Assembly (NCBI GenBank): GCA_023435945.1 | Contig: JAEZLB010000086.1 | Location: forward strand, 1 to 6,787 | Direction of reading: 5' to 3' | Origin: Pseudomonadota bacterium | Lineage (GTDB): Bacteria > Pseudomonadota > Gammaproteobacteria > Burkholderiales > Burkholderiaceae_D | DNA: 6,787 nucleotides | Part shown: in pieces, positions 1-6,550 of the stretch | Numbering within the stretch: the first letter of the stretch is position 1 | Layout of the letters: each line of letters opens with the position of its first letter | Notes under the pieces: model-generated | Told to the model about the DNA's origin: nothing | What the model saw: only the letters and a program-made list of their open reading frames with translations | The model's database searches: none | Translations under genes and position numbers: made by a program

Positions 1-708
1 GAAGTCGAAGCGCTCCGAATTGAAGTTTGTGAACTGGTATTCGACCTTGGCACTCCAAGCATCGGTGAGAGCCACTTCCACACCGCCGCCGAAGGTCGCT
101 CCGACGAAGGTTGCAGATGCCTTATCGCTGAAGCCCGGATTAGTCGGGTCTACCCCAGGTGTGATATCGAGTTGGCCCTCGCCACGGCCGATAGCGACGC
201 CAGCAAGTCCATAAACCAGCGCTCGATCGAAGGCGTATCCGATGCGCGCCGTCAGCGTGCCGAAGTAGTCGAGCGAAGATCGCGTCTTATAATACGGACC
301 TTGATCGGAGCCGAGAAAGCCATTCCGATCGACGAGATCGGCCAGATGGATTGCTCCTTCGACACCAAGCACGAGCGATGAAATCTGGAGGTTGTAGCCA
401 ACCTGCACGCCGCCGAGCATCCCCTCGATCGCGGCGCTACTGTCGCTGCCCGCGAAGGTCTCAGCTGGGGTATAAAATCCCGGGATTCCGAAAAGAGCGC
501 CGTTCGTCGTGACCGAATTATCGGTTGTATCAAGGTGCCCCCAGGAGTAACCGACATTGCCGCCAAGATAGAAGCCCGTCCATTTGAACGGTGCGGCCGC
601 CACCGGCGCATCCTTGAGCGAACCGCCGTAGACCGGCCCGCCAAGATCCGCTGCACTCGCAAGGCTCGTGCAAGCCACGAGCGCTACTACTCCCAGTACT
701 GATCGCAT
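1..708 (-). CDS. Outer-membrane beta-barrel (Omp25/31-like porin family) protein, 3' end cut by window edge
   Basis: The frame is open from the ATG at 708 to the left edge (236 codons, no stop), so only the last few dozen residues, the final beta strands, should be missing. The protein starts with a clear signal peptide of about 20 residues (MRSVLGVVALVACTSLASA, cleavage before ADLGG). A linker and the motif WTGFYLGGNVGYSWG near residues 43-57 follow. This is typical of the small outer-membrane proteins abundant in Hyphomicrobiales. Later segments alternate polar and hydrophobic residues and are rich in Gly and aromatic residues (for example GTLTARIGYAFDRALVYGLAG and FVGATFGGGVEVAL), as in transmembrane beta strands. 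The start is supported by a GAGGGG ribosome-binding site at about 712-717 with suitable spacing. The family gives outer-membrane structure or a pore; the exact substrate is unknown. It is one of only two intact protein frames here, and it lies outside the decayed region. Confidence 0.9.
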   Translation of the reverse strand, partial: MRSVLGVVALVACTSLASAADLGGPVYGGSLKDAPVAAAPFKWTGFYLGGNVGYSWGHLDTTDNSVTTNGALFGIPGFYTPAETFAGSDSSAAIEGMLGGVQVGYNLQISSLVLGVEGAIHLADLVDRNGFLGSDQGPYYKTRSSLDYFGTLTARIGYAFDRALVYGLAGVAIGRGEGQLDITPGVDPTNPGFSDKASATFVGATFGGGVEVALTDAWSAKVEYQFTNFNSERFDF

Positions 709-755
709 AAATCCCCTCAATGCAGACGTGAGCGAACAAACATTTAGCAAGCTAC

Positions 756-786
756 ATTATTCTGCCAGCGTCGTAAGGGGCTCCAA
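756..786 (-). promoter_or_regulatory. Possible promoter for the outer-membrane protein gene
   Basis: Read on the minus strand, TTGGAG (781-786) is followed after 18-19 bases by GAATAAT (756-762), giving -35 and -10 like boxes about 50 bases upstream of the ATG at 708. The match to the sigma-70 consensus is only fair and the assignment rests on position and these two hexamers. Confidence 0.3.
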
Positions 787-802
787 GTCACCACCTGTGC
801 GC

Positions 803-822
803 ATGTGCCCTATCGGGCACAT
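803..822. repeat. Perfect 8-bp inverted repeat with 4-nt spacer, possible operator
   Basis: ATGTGCCC (803-810), TATC, then GGGCACAT (815-822) form a perfect dyad about 95 bp upstream of the outer-membrane protein start codon. No T-run follows on either strand, so a rho-independent terminator is unlikely. A protein-binding operator just upstream of the suspected -35 box is a reasonable inference. The sequence does not match CRP (TGTGA-N6-TCACA) or FixK (TTGAT-N4-ATCAA) sites. Confidence 0.45.
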
Positions 823-954
823 CGCTACCCGGTGGACCACAGCCGCACCTTGCCTGCTGTGAGCAACCTTTGAACACTTTCTCCCGACGGGGCGCGCAAG
901 AACATTACAGGAACTTCACCCGGAAATCCGTTGGGCCCGATAGCACTTTCGGGT

Positions 955-983
955 TTGCTTGGCGACCAGCACCGTGCTAAGTG
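955..983 (+). promoter_or_regulatory. Possible promoter for tRNA-Ser
   Basis: TTGCTT at 955-960 and TAAGTG at 978-983 are 17 bases apart and lie 17-45 bases upstream of the tRNA 5' end. The -35 box is good, but the -10 box is poor against TATAAT. The call rests mostly on spacing and position. Confidence 0.3.
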
Positions 984-999
984 CCATGCGCGCCTGACG

Positions 1000-1092
1000 G
1001 GAGACGTGGCCGAGTGGCTGAAGGCGGCGGTTTGCTAAACCGTTATACGCTCTAAAGGCGTATCAGGGGTTCGAATCCCCTCGTCTCCGCCA
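1000..1092 (+). tRNA. tRNA-Ser (anticodon GCU)
   Basis: This is a complete class II tRNA. The acceptor stem is GGAGACG (1000-1006) paired with CGTCTCC (1082-1088), followed by discriminator G1089 and an encoded CCA (1090-1092). The anticodon loop TTGCTAA places GCT at 1034-1036 within a GCGGT/ACCGT stem, so it reads the serine codons AGC and AGU. The long variable arm typical of tRNA-Ser has an ATACGC/GCGTAT stem. The T arm is AGGGG-TTCGAAT-CCCCT. Nothing in the cloverleaf looks damaged. tRNA-Ser genes are common integration sites for islands, and the degraded genes begin immediately downstream of its 3' end. Confidence 0.98.
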
Positions 1093-1208
1093 AATCACGT
1101 TGGAATTATTATGTAATTTCGGCGATTTGCCATCTTACCCGCCGTGCTACCCGCCGTCCGGTTTGCTGCTGGATGCCACGAGATGCGACAGCCGCGGATC
1201 GCGGGTAA
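1091..1208. repeat. Short repeats immediately downstream of the tRNA 3' end, possible attachment-site remnant
   Basis: An inverted pair CAAATC (1091-1096) and GATTTG (1124-1129) encloses a smaller AATTA (1104-1108) / TAATT (1114-1118) pair. Next, the 10-mer TACCCGCCGT occurs twice 12 bases apart (1136-1145 and 1148-1157). An inverted copy of TTACCCGC (1135-1142) lies at 1201-1208 as GCGGGTAA. Tyrosine-recombinase attachment sites at tRNA 3' ends often carry such small arm repeats, but no integrase gene or distal repeat of the tRNA end is present, so this is an inference. The first pair could alternatively act as a weak terminator for the tRNA. Confidence 0.3.
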
Positions 1209-1307
1209 GCCGCCAGATCGCACACACCGTCGAACGTGAGTCTATTACGGCCCAGTCGGCGCGCGAATAGCAGCATCCATGCAGCGGAGCTGCTGAAGTC
1301 ACCAAAT

Positions 1308-1925
1308 TTACGCCGCCACTCTCTGCCGCGCGCGATTGCCCTGCCCGGTGCCAGGATGCTCTGCATGATCGCCGACGAGTGCACGGTAGGCCTCGGCACC
1401 TCGGCGACGGGCTCTGGCGCTGGCGTCGTCTTGCGACGCGACTGCAGCGGCGCGAGCTTTTTCTTCTTCATGGGCTTGCCCAGCAGCTGCGCTCGAATTG
1501 CTCGACCGATGACCTCGCCGACGAGTGAGGGGACCGCGCTCCCGAGCATGCGCTGGATATCGTTGCGGCCGCAGTCGAACACGAGGCCGTCGGGGAAGTT
1601 TGCAGCCGGCACCGCTCCTGAGCCGACAGGCGCCAGTTGGTCCAGTGGAACGGTCCCGTTGCTGGACCCGGCTGCGCCTGGATCGTCCACGACGGTCGGT
1701 TCTTTGCTAGCTTCTAAGGAAGCTCCAGTAGCGCGTGCGCCAGCCGCACAGCGGAAGCCCGCCGCCACGTGGCGTGTGCCAAAGATAGTTCTCTCCCTCC
1801 GGGATGCTCGGCAGCAGGTCGGCCCACTTGCCTGTCATCCGAAGCGATGGCTCGTTCAGCCGCTCGGGCACATCGCCGAGCGCGTCCCATGTCGTCCGAT
1901 AGGGCAGATAGCATGGGACCCGGTG
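1308..1925 (-). pseudogene. DNA (cytosine-5) methyltransferase C-terminal part, three frameshifts
   Basis: Read on the minus strand, three frames joined together give the C-terminal half of a Dcm-type cytosine-5 DNA methyltransferase. The first part (1925 to about 1715) has YRTTWDALGDVP, TGKWADLLPSIPEGENY, WHTPRGGG and GWRTRYWSFL. The second (about 1713-1600) has RPSWTIQAQPGPATGPFHW and RLSAQERCRLQT, the conserved segment after the target-recognition domain. The third (about 1597-1398) has PDGLVFDCGRNDIQRMLG then SAVPS, which is motif X with N changed to S. A last shift near 1394-1397 gives YRALVGDHAEHPGTGQG and a natural stop at 1308-1310. Each shift is explained by one lost base: near 1714-1718, in the T-run at 1596-1598, and at 1394-1397. 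The N-terminal catalytic part (AdoMet motif I, PC motif) is not recognisable upstream, so the product cannot be active. No partner restriction enzyme is visible. Family assignment is strong. Confidence 0.85.
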
Positions 1926-2328
1926 GCCTCTCATTTGGGAACGAGCTCGTAATCGTAGTCTGGACTGACCCGGCCAAGGGAACCCAGCACTACATCGGCC
2001 ACCCAGAAGTGCCGGACGCCTTCCTGACCGCACCAAAGGCACAGTGGGATGAGGTCGTATTGGGGAATCGGCCGTAGGCGATGCACTGAAGTAAGCCGTC
2101 TGGAGGTGGAATTTCCGCTGTGTAATGGCGCGCGATCCAAGCAGTCCGCGCGAAGTTCGCCGGGCTCTGCGTTGACTCAATGACAACAGCTTTCCGAGGC
2201 TTCGCTGGGACAACGGGGAGACTGCGCCAGATCTGGACAGGCAGGGGCCTCAACGCCAAATCGGTTGAGCATGTTCGCGTGGACGTCGAGCGTGCGGCGT
2301 CGCCCGGCATCTAGCCCTGTGCCTGCCG
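1926..2328. other. Unassigned stretch with fragmentary open frames on both strands
   Basis: About 400 bases lie between the methyltransferase remnant and the cupin-like remnant. By spacing, the missing methyltransferase N-terminus would belong here, but none of the minus frames shows its catalytic motifs. Two short frames over the same DNA look protein-like. One is plus, about 1927-2077, containing ELVIVVWTDPAKGTQHYIG and ending at a TAG. The other is minus, about 2068-1931, containing CLWCGQEGVRHFWVADVVLG and ending at a TGA. Both have similar third-position GC (about 70%), so composition does not choose between them. I do not recognise either product. The segment is probably degraded coding sequence. 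Confidence 0.4.
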
Positions 2329-2460
2329 CTAGTGGGGAAAGGTGACATTAGCAGTGACCGCGTCTTCCCCGTGCGAGATCGTGACATTCTGGCCTTTGGG
2401 CAGATGGACGATGTCGCCCAGCCCTGAGGTGATGCCGCCCGACGCGGCGCGCCGTTTCGA
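2329..2460 (-). pseudogene. C-terminal remnant of a cupin-like (EutQ/DUF861-type) protein
   Basis: Only 43 codons lie between an in-frame TAG (2461-2463) and the natural-looking stop (TAG, 2329-2331), and no start codon is available. The peptide contains SGLGDIVHLPKGQNVTISHG and then AVTANVTFPH at the end. The pattern GD-hydrophobic-x-PKG followed by a beta strand, Ala-Val-Thr-Ala and a terminal Tyr/Phe-Pro-His resembles the C-terminal strand pair of small single-domain cupins annotated as EutQ-like or DUF861. Such proteins are usually 100-130 residues, so about two thirds is lost. Sequence further upstream on this strand (2461-2520) gives no clear continuation. The fragment is short, so the family call is tentative. 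Confidence 0.45.
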
Positions 2461-2579
2461 CTACGCTTATGTGAAAAAATTGTGAAAACTTTACGGAGCA
2501 CAGTCGCAACCCATAGCCACCACCGTGTGTGCCAGAGTTTCTCCTTGCGCCCACATAGGGCGTGCGAGAGAACACGCCC

Positions 2580-3322
2580 ATGCAGACACGGCCGCAGTTC
2601 CTGTTCGATTTCAGCCTGACGCTGCTAGCGGAGGTCGTGCCGTAGGGCGAGCCCGGCGCCCGCTCGCTGCACTGGTTCGGTCCCACCAGGGGCCAATACT
2701 GGATCGCCGCCGGCCAGGATCTGCTTCTGGAGTATAGTGCCGAGGAGATAGCGAGATCGGGTCTGCCCGCGTTTTGCGACTATTACATCGTGCGCCACCA
2801 CGAAGACCTGCTGGACATGCTGCCATCGATTCTGGAGCCGGTGCCGGGGGACCTTGCGCGGTGGTATGCGTGGGGAGCTGAAGACGAGGAGACTTGGGAC
2901 AAGCGCGATCTGGCCCTGTCCTGGATCAGCGGGCGCACGCTCGATTTAGGCTATCTGTCTCCCGCCGCCGATATTCGTCTCTGGGCCGATCTCACGTCCG
3001 TCTATATCACTTGGGACAATCGTGGCTTCCGGATCGGCAAAGCGCCGGCCTCGAGCGCATAAGCCGGCAGTATCGCGTTGCAGCGCCCAATGTTTGAGAC
3101 GCAGTGCACAGCTTCCACGCACGTCTCATCCAGGAGATGGCCGAGCGCGTTGAGGCCGTGGTCGGCGGCGCGCTGGATCCAGCCATCGCAATAGATCTCG
3201 ACCAGTTGGCGAGGGAACGGCAGCGCGGGCGTGCGCTTGAAGCGGCGCTGGCACGTTCTTATCCACCCCTAGGGCTCGCACGGCGTTCCTCCGAACACGG
3301 TGTCCGAATGCTCCGGGAGTAA
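2580..3322 (+). pseudogene. DUF5984-like protein gene, two internal stops and one frameshift
   Basis: This is an otherwise full-length gene of about 247 codons for a protein resembling the uncharacterised DUF5984 family. It begins MQTRPQFLFDFSLTLLAEVV and continues P-stop-GEPGARSLHWFG, the stop being TAG at 2643-2645 where relatives as I recall them have Trp (TGG). The frame is then open to 3060, with GQYWIAAGQD, CDYYIVRHHEDLLDMLPSIL (the most characteristic segment), LGYLSPAADIRLWADL and VYITWDN. Loss of one base near 3058-3060 moves the reading to the next frame, ISRQYRVAAP, where a second stop (TGA, 3095-3097) is followed by VHSFHARLIQEMAERVEAV and AIAIDLDQLARER, closing at TAA 3320-3322. 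Function is unknown for the family. The gene converges on the MFS remnant with a 70-bp gap. Confidence 0.7.
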
Positions 3323-3392
3323 TGCACAAGGTCCAATGACGCTGGCGCTATTAGAATCGGGCTCGTCCTATTTCCAACTTCACCAGCTCAGT

Positions 3393-4549
3393 TTAACCGC
3401 TCCTCTTTCGACCGAACAGCAATGCTAGAGCCAGAGCGGCTGCGAACGTGATTGATGCCAGCGCAATCGACAGAAGGAGCGCGCCAAATTACCCGAAGCG
3501 GCTGATCACCATCGCATAAGTGAGCGGAGCAGCGGCCGAAAGCAGGAAACTGGGTGCGATAAGCCGTCCTACGAAATGGACATAGGTGCGGTGGTCGAAG
3601 AGTACGAGTGGCAGGGAGCCGCGCGTGATGGTGACGAGACCGTTCCCCGCTCCGTAGAAGAAAGCGAATGTGACGACAGCGGGCCAGTCGCTCGCGAACA
3701 GGCCGGCAATGAAGCTGAACGGCAGAATGGCCGTCGCAATTATGTTCAGGAGGAGAGGATGAAGCCGTCGTCCGAATAGGACCTCGCAGAGCCGTGCAGT
3801 TGACTGGCCGATGCCACAAAGCGTTGCGACACTGACGGCGGCATGGATAGCTATCCTGTGGGCAGACATTCCCGAATTGAGAAAATTGGTGAGCGTCACG
3901 ATCAGCGCGTATACTCCGGCAGCCACGAAATGCTGCCTTCCGCTGGCTGCCGCAGGAGTGAACTGCGCTAATGTGTGACGCTCAGGAAGATCGTCGTATC
4001 GTCCGTTGGGAAGCGTTAGATGGAGGGAAACTGTCGCGAGGGCGATGACCGCATAGCCCACGAGAGCACCGCGCCACCCCAGCATTTCTGCGAGCACGTT
4101 GCCGACCGGCCAGAATGCGGTTGATGCCAAGCCGCCGAGCAGGGTGATCTGGGACATGGGCACCCGAGCCTCCGGTCCTCCGATGCGCACCAGAGCGGCG
4201 AACGCGACATCGTAAAGCGACAGCCTCATGCCCAGGCCAAGGAGGATCCATCCGAGAAAATAGAGAGGCGGCTGATAGCAGACGGCGATCGCAAGGCATC
4301 CGGCAGCATTGAATGCCGCGCCGGCACTCATCACCGACCGGCCGCCGTGTTGATCAATCAGCCGGCCGATAACGGGTGAGCTCAGCCCCATCACCGCAGT
4401 GCCGCCGAGAAGCCGCCGTGGACGAACTCGCGGGACCAGCCAAGATCGGATACGATGTGCTCGCCAAAGACACCGATCAGATAGTAGGAGACGCCCCAGG
4501 AGATGAGCTGCGAAAAGCCGAGGCAGACGATGGCACGTCGCAAGATCAC
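3393..4549 (-). pseudogene. Major facilitator superfamily (MFS) transporter, frameshift plus nonsense codon
   Basis: Two frames together encode a complete MFS permease of about 385 residues (12 helices expected; inner membrane, solute/proton exchange). The likely start is GTG at 4549 with an AGGAG site about 10 bases upstream. The first part reads RRAIVCLGFSQLISWGVSYY and ends SREFVHGGFSAAL, where one base is lost near 4392-4399. The rest continues in another frame as VMGLSSPVIGRLIDQHGGR (the loop 2-3 signature region), then LSLYDVAFAALVRIGG, SQITLLGGLAS and FWPVGN, and later IATAILPFSFIAGLFASDW and FFYGAGNGLVTI. An in-frame TAA (3489-3491) follows VISRFG, after which FGALLLSIALASITFAAALA and RKRSG, the final helix, run to the natural stop at 3393-3395. 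The substrate cannot be told from sequence. It lies 137 bp downstream of the LysE remnant on the same strand and may once have been co-transcribed. Confidence 0.85.
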
Positions 4550-4686
4550 AGCTTTGGCACTCCTGAGAGCGAGCGGATTCGATCCGTCCTAACACGTGGA
4601 AGACGAGCCTTTCTGCGTAGCCCTGCCCGTTCATAGATGCAGAGTCCCGCTGAACACCTCGACAGCGGTGCCGACGACGCGGGCGC

Positions 4687-5302
4687 TCAGTCATACGGTT
4701 CCTCGCGGCTCGTTACGTCCAACAGACCCGCTGATAGAGCCGTGAGGGCTGCCATCGCCCTGTTGAACAGCACAATCCGCCCGGGGTGCTTGAGGGCCGC
4801 CTTCACTCCCGCGCCGAAAACCGCCCACAGCGCGGTGCAAGGCGTCGCCAGAAGGACGAAGGTTGCGGTGACGAGAACGAGGGTCGAAAGGTAGTCGTCC
4901 GCCGGGGCGACATAGACAGAAATGGCCGAGATCGCCATCATCCACACCTTCGGATTGAGAAACTGAAATGCTGCTGCGTGCCACACGCGAAGCGGCGACT
5001 TGGTCTCTACGTCCTTTGGCTCTCCAGCCCCCAAACACGCCAAGCCAAGTAAATGAGGTAGGAGGCCCCGGCAATCTTCAGGACATTCCGGATTACCGGT
5101 TGGCCACGACCAATGCTCCAACCCCGGCGCCACACAGGAGCAACAGCAGTCCGACGCCGACCTGAACTCCGACCAGCGCAGGGATCGTCCGCCCAAAGCC
5201 AAAGGCCAAACCGGAGGTCGTCAGGAACAAGTTGTTTGGACCCGGCGTTCCGGACATCACGATAGAGAAGATGACTAGCGAGACGACGGACGCGACGCTC
5301 AC
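4687..5302 (-). pseudogene. LysE/RhtB-family exporter, two frameshifts
   Basis: Three joined frames give a typical LysE-family amino-acid exporter of about 205 residues, the usual family length (inner membrane, about six helices). It starts with GTG at 5302: [20 protein letters not shown] then GPNN, carrying the family's TPGPNN motif at the end of helix 1. It goes on to FGFGRTIPALVG and GVGALVVAN. One base lost around 5096-5099 is needed to continue as VIRNVLKIAGASYLIYLAWR. A second loss in the C-run at 5028-5032 (five bases, six expected) gives EPKDVETKSPLRVWHAAAFQ and FLNPKVWMMAISAISVY, the conserved FLNPK segment, then a terminal helix and TGA at 4687-4689. The protein is otherwise complete, so these shifts look recent or could be sequencing errors. 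Its 5' end abuts and slightly overlaps the ptxD-like fragment, leaving no room for its own promoter. Confidence 0.85.
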
Positions 5303-5984
5303 GGCCTGATGGCCTTCATGCCGGAGTGTATCGACGACGCCTTCCTGGCTGCCTGTCCCGATCTCCGCGTCATCGCCTGCGCGCTCAAGGGCTATGACAA
5401 TTTCGACGTCACGGCCTGCACGCGCCGCGGTGTTTGGCTCACCATTGTGCCGGACCTGCTGACAGCACCAACCGCGGAGCTGACGATCGGCTTAATGATC
5501 GTGCTTTGTCGGAACATCGTGCCAAGCGATCGGCTCGTACGTGGTGGTGAATTTGGCGGCTGGCGTCCGATCCTTTACGGTACGGGTATCGATGGCAGCA
5601 CGGTCGGCCTTATCGGCGCCGGTGCGCTCGGCAAGGCGGTTGCCCGGCGTCTCGCCGGATTTCGGACGACACTGCTCTACACGGACAACTCGCCCCTCTC
5701 GACCGATCAGGAAGAGGAGCTGAGGCTCCGCCGCGTGGCGCTCGACGAGCTCCTGGGGCGCAGCGATTTCGTTCTGCTCTGCTTACCCCTGCTGCGCTAA
5801 ACAAGACATCTGGTGAACCGGGATTTCCTTGCTCAGATGAAACCCGGCGCCTTGCTGATCAATACTGCGCGCGGATCACTCGTCGACGAGACCGCCGTCG
5901 CCGATGCGCTGAAAGATGGGCGCCTCGCCGGTTATGCAGCCGATGTCTTCTCGATGGAGGATTGGGCACTGCCAGACCGGCCGC
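5288..5984 (+). pseudogene. ptxD-like: Phosphite dehydrogenase (PtxD)-like D-2-hydroxyacid dehydrogenase fragment
   Basis: PtxD oxidises phosphite to phosphate with NAD in the cytoplasm. This fragment corresponds to about residues 43-274 of the roughly 336-residue enzyme. Homology begins at [11 protein letters not shown] (the ATG at 5309 lies inside it), so about 42 N-terminal residues are missing. [11 protein letters not shown] keeps the substrate lysine (Lys76 of PtxD), [19 protein letters not shown] is nearly identical to PtxD, and [13 protein letters not shown] is the dinucleotide-binding GxGxxG. The acidic residue after beta 2 is Asp (LLYTDNS). After an in-frame TAA (5798-5800) the same frame continues [20 protein letters not shown] with the catalytic Arg (Arg237), and [10 protein letters not shown] with the Glu (Glu266). 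It stops matching at DRP; the segment with catalytic His292 is replaced by SDR sequence. No ptxABC transporter genes are present. Residue numbers come from memory of the known PtxD sequence. Confidence 0.8.
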
Positions 5985-6402
5985 ATCAATATTTTCGGCA
6001 GCTATCTATGCGCCCGCGAAGCGGCCCGGTGCATGTCCACTCTCCACGGGGGAAGATGTGGATCGATCGTGAATGCATCCTCGCTGGCCGCACACACGGG
6101 CGCTCCCGGAGAGTACATCGATTACGCGGGCGCCAAAGCGGCCATGGATGCGATGACAATCGGGTTGGCCAAGGAATTGGGACCGGCCGGTGTGCGGGTG
6201 AATGGGGTGAGGCCCGCTTTCATCGATACCAAAATCCACGCGCTTTCAGGCCCCGGAGCGCGCGAAACTACTGGGCCAGCAGACACCACTCGGGCGGGCC
6301 GGAACGCCGCCCGAAGAGGTGGGCGAAGCGATCATCTGGCTGCTCTCGGATTCGACATCGTATGTCACCAGGGCACTGATCGACATGGCGGGCGGCCGTT
6401 AG
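5979..6402 (+). pseudogene. Short-chain dehydrogenase/reductase (SDR) C-terminal half, fused to ptxD fragment
   Basis: Directly at the end of the ptxD-like match, in a different frame, begins the C-terminal half of a classical SDR (NAD(P)-dependent oxidoreductase). It has [13 protein letters not shown], then [11 protein letters not shown] with the catalytic Ser, then [20 protein letters not shown] with the catalytic YxxxK (Tyr 6123-6125, Lys 6135-6137), and [18 protein letters not shown] frameshift in the GCGCGC tract near 6258-6266 is needed to continue as [20 protein letters not shown] and [20 protein letters not shown], then GGR and TAG (6400-6402), the usual SDR C-terminus. The N-terminal half, including the TGxxxGIG cofactor motif (about 110 residues), is missing, so the fragment cannot bind cofactor. 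Loss of one GC unit or gain of one base would explain the shift. The substrate is unknown. Confidence 0.85.
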
Positions 6403-6456
6403 TATCTGGTCGGCCCCTTTTAAACGGGGGTCAAAGGCTGTGCCGGTGGCGTCCGC

Positions 6457-6471
6457 CCGGAGTCGCTCCGG
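6457..6471. repeat. 6-bp inverted repeat, hairpin candidate
   Basis: CCGGAG-TCG-CTCCGG forms a perfect short stem-loop in the gap between the SDR remnant and the GIY-YIG-like gene. It lies about 80 bp past that gene's stop codon. No T-run follows on either strand, so a terminator role is uncertain. Confidence 0.25.
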
Positions 6472-6550
6472 CCGCAGTCCTTGCGACCCCTGGAGAGCCA
6501 TTGGAAATGGTGATGCATGCGGATATCACTACGTCGTGTCGGAATACTGC

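Larger units (their letters stand above)
709..999. other. Non-coding intergenic stretch between outer-membrane protein gene and tRNA-Ser
   Basis: About 290 bases separate the two divergently read genes. I see no credible coding frame. The stretch holds the suspected promoter and the 803-822 dyad on the outer-membrane gene side. It also holds a weak CCCGA/TCGGG stem at 936-953, followed by a short T-rich segment, on the tRNA side. Confidence 0.6.

Noticed and set aside
252..662. Minus-strand 136-codon open frame inside the outer-membrane gene
   Set aside because: It is a shadow in another frame of the same strand, Arg/Ser-rich, while the annotated frame has a signal peptide and beta-barrel features.
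936..953. CCCGA/TCGGG stem before the tRNA as a terminator
   Set aside because: The stem has only 5 bp with an 8-base loop and no clean T-run; there is also no upstream plus-strand gene to terminate.
1109..1307. Minus-strand open frame continuing past the methyltransferase stop toward the tRNA
   Set aside because: The true methyltransferase tail ends at 1308 in another frame. The residual reading here is Arg-rich and unrecognised, so I do not treat it as a gene.
1236..1952. Long plus-strand open frame of 238 codons
   Set aside because: It is antisense to the methyltransferase remnant, is rich in Ser, Arg and Pro, and shows no family features.
3388..3819. Minus-strand 143-codon open frame
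   Set aside because: It overlaps the MFS remnant in a different frame; the MFS frame shows transmembrane helices and family motifs.
6413..6430. CCCCTTTTAAACGGGG as a terminator or insertion-sequence end
   Set aside because: The two arms do not pair perfectly (AAAC against the needed AAAA), no transposase sequence is nearby, and no second copy of the motif was seen.
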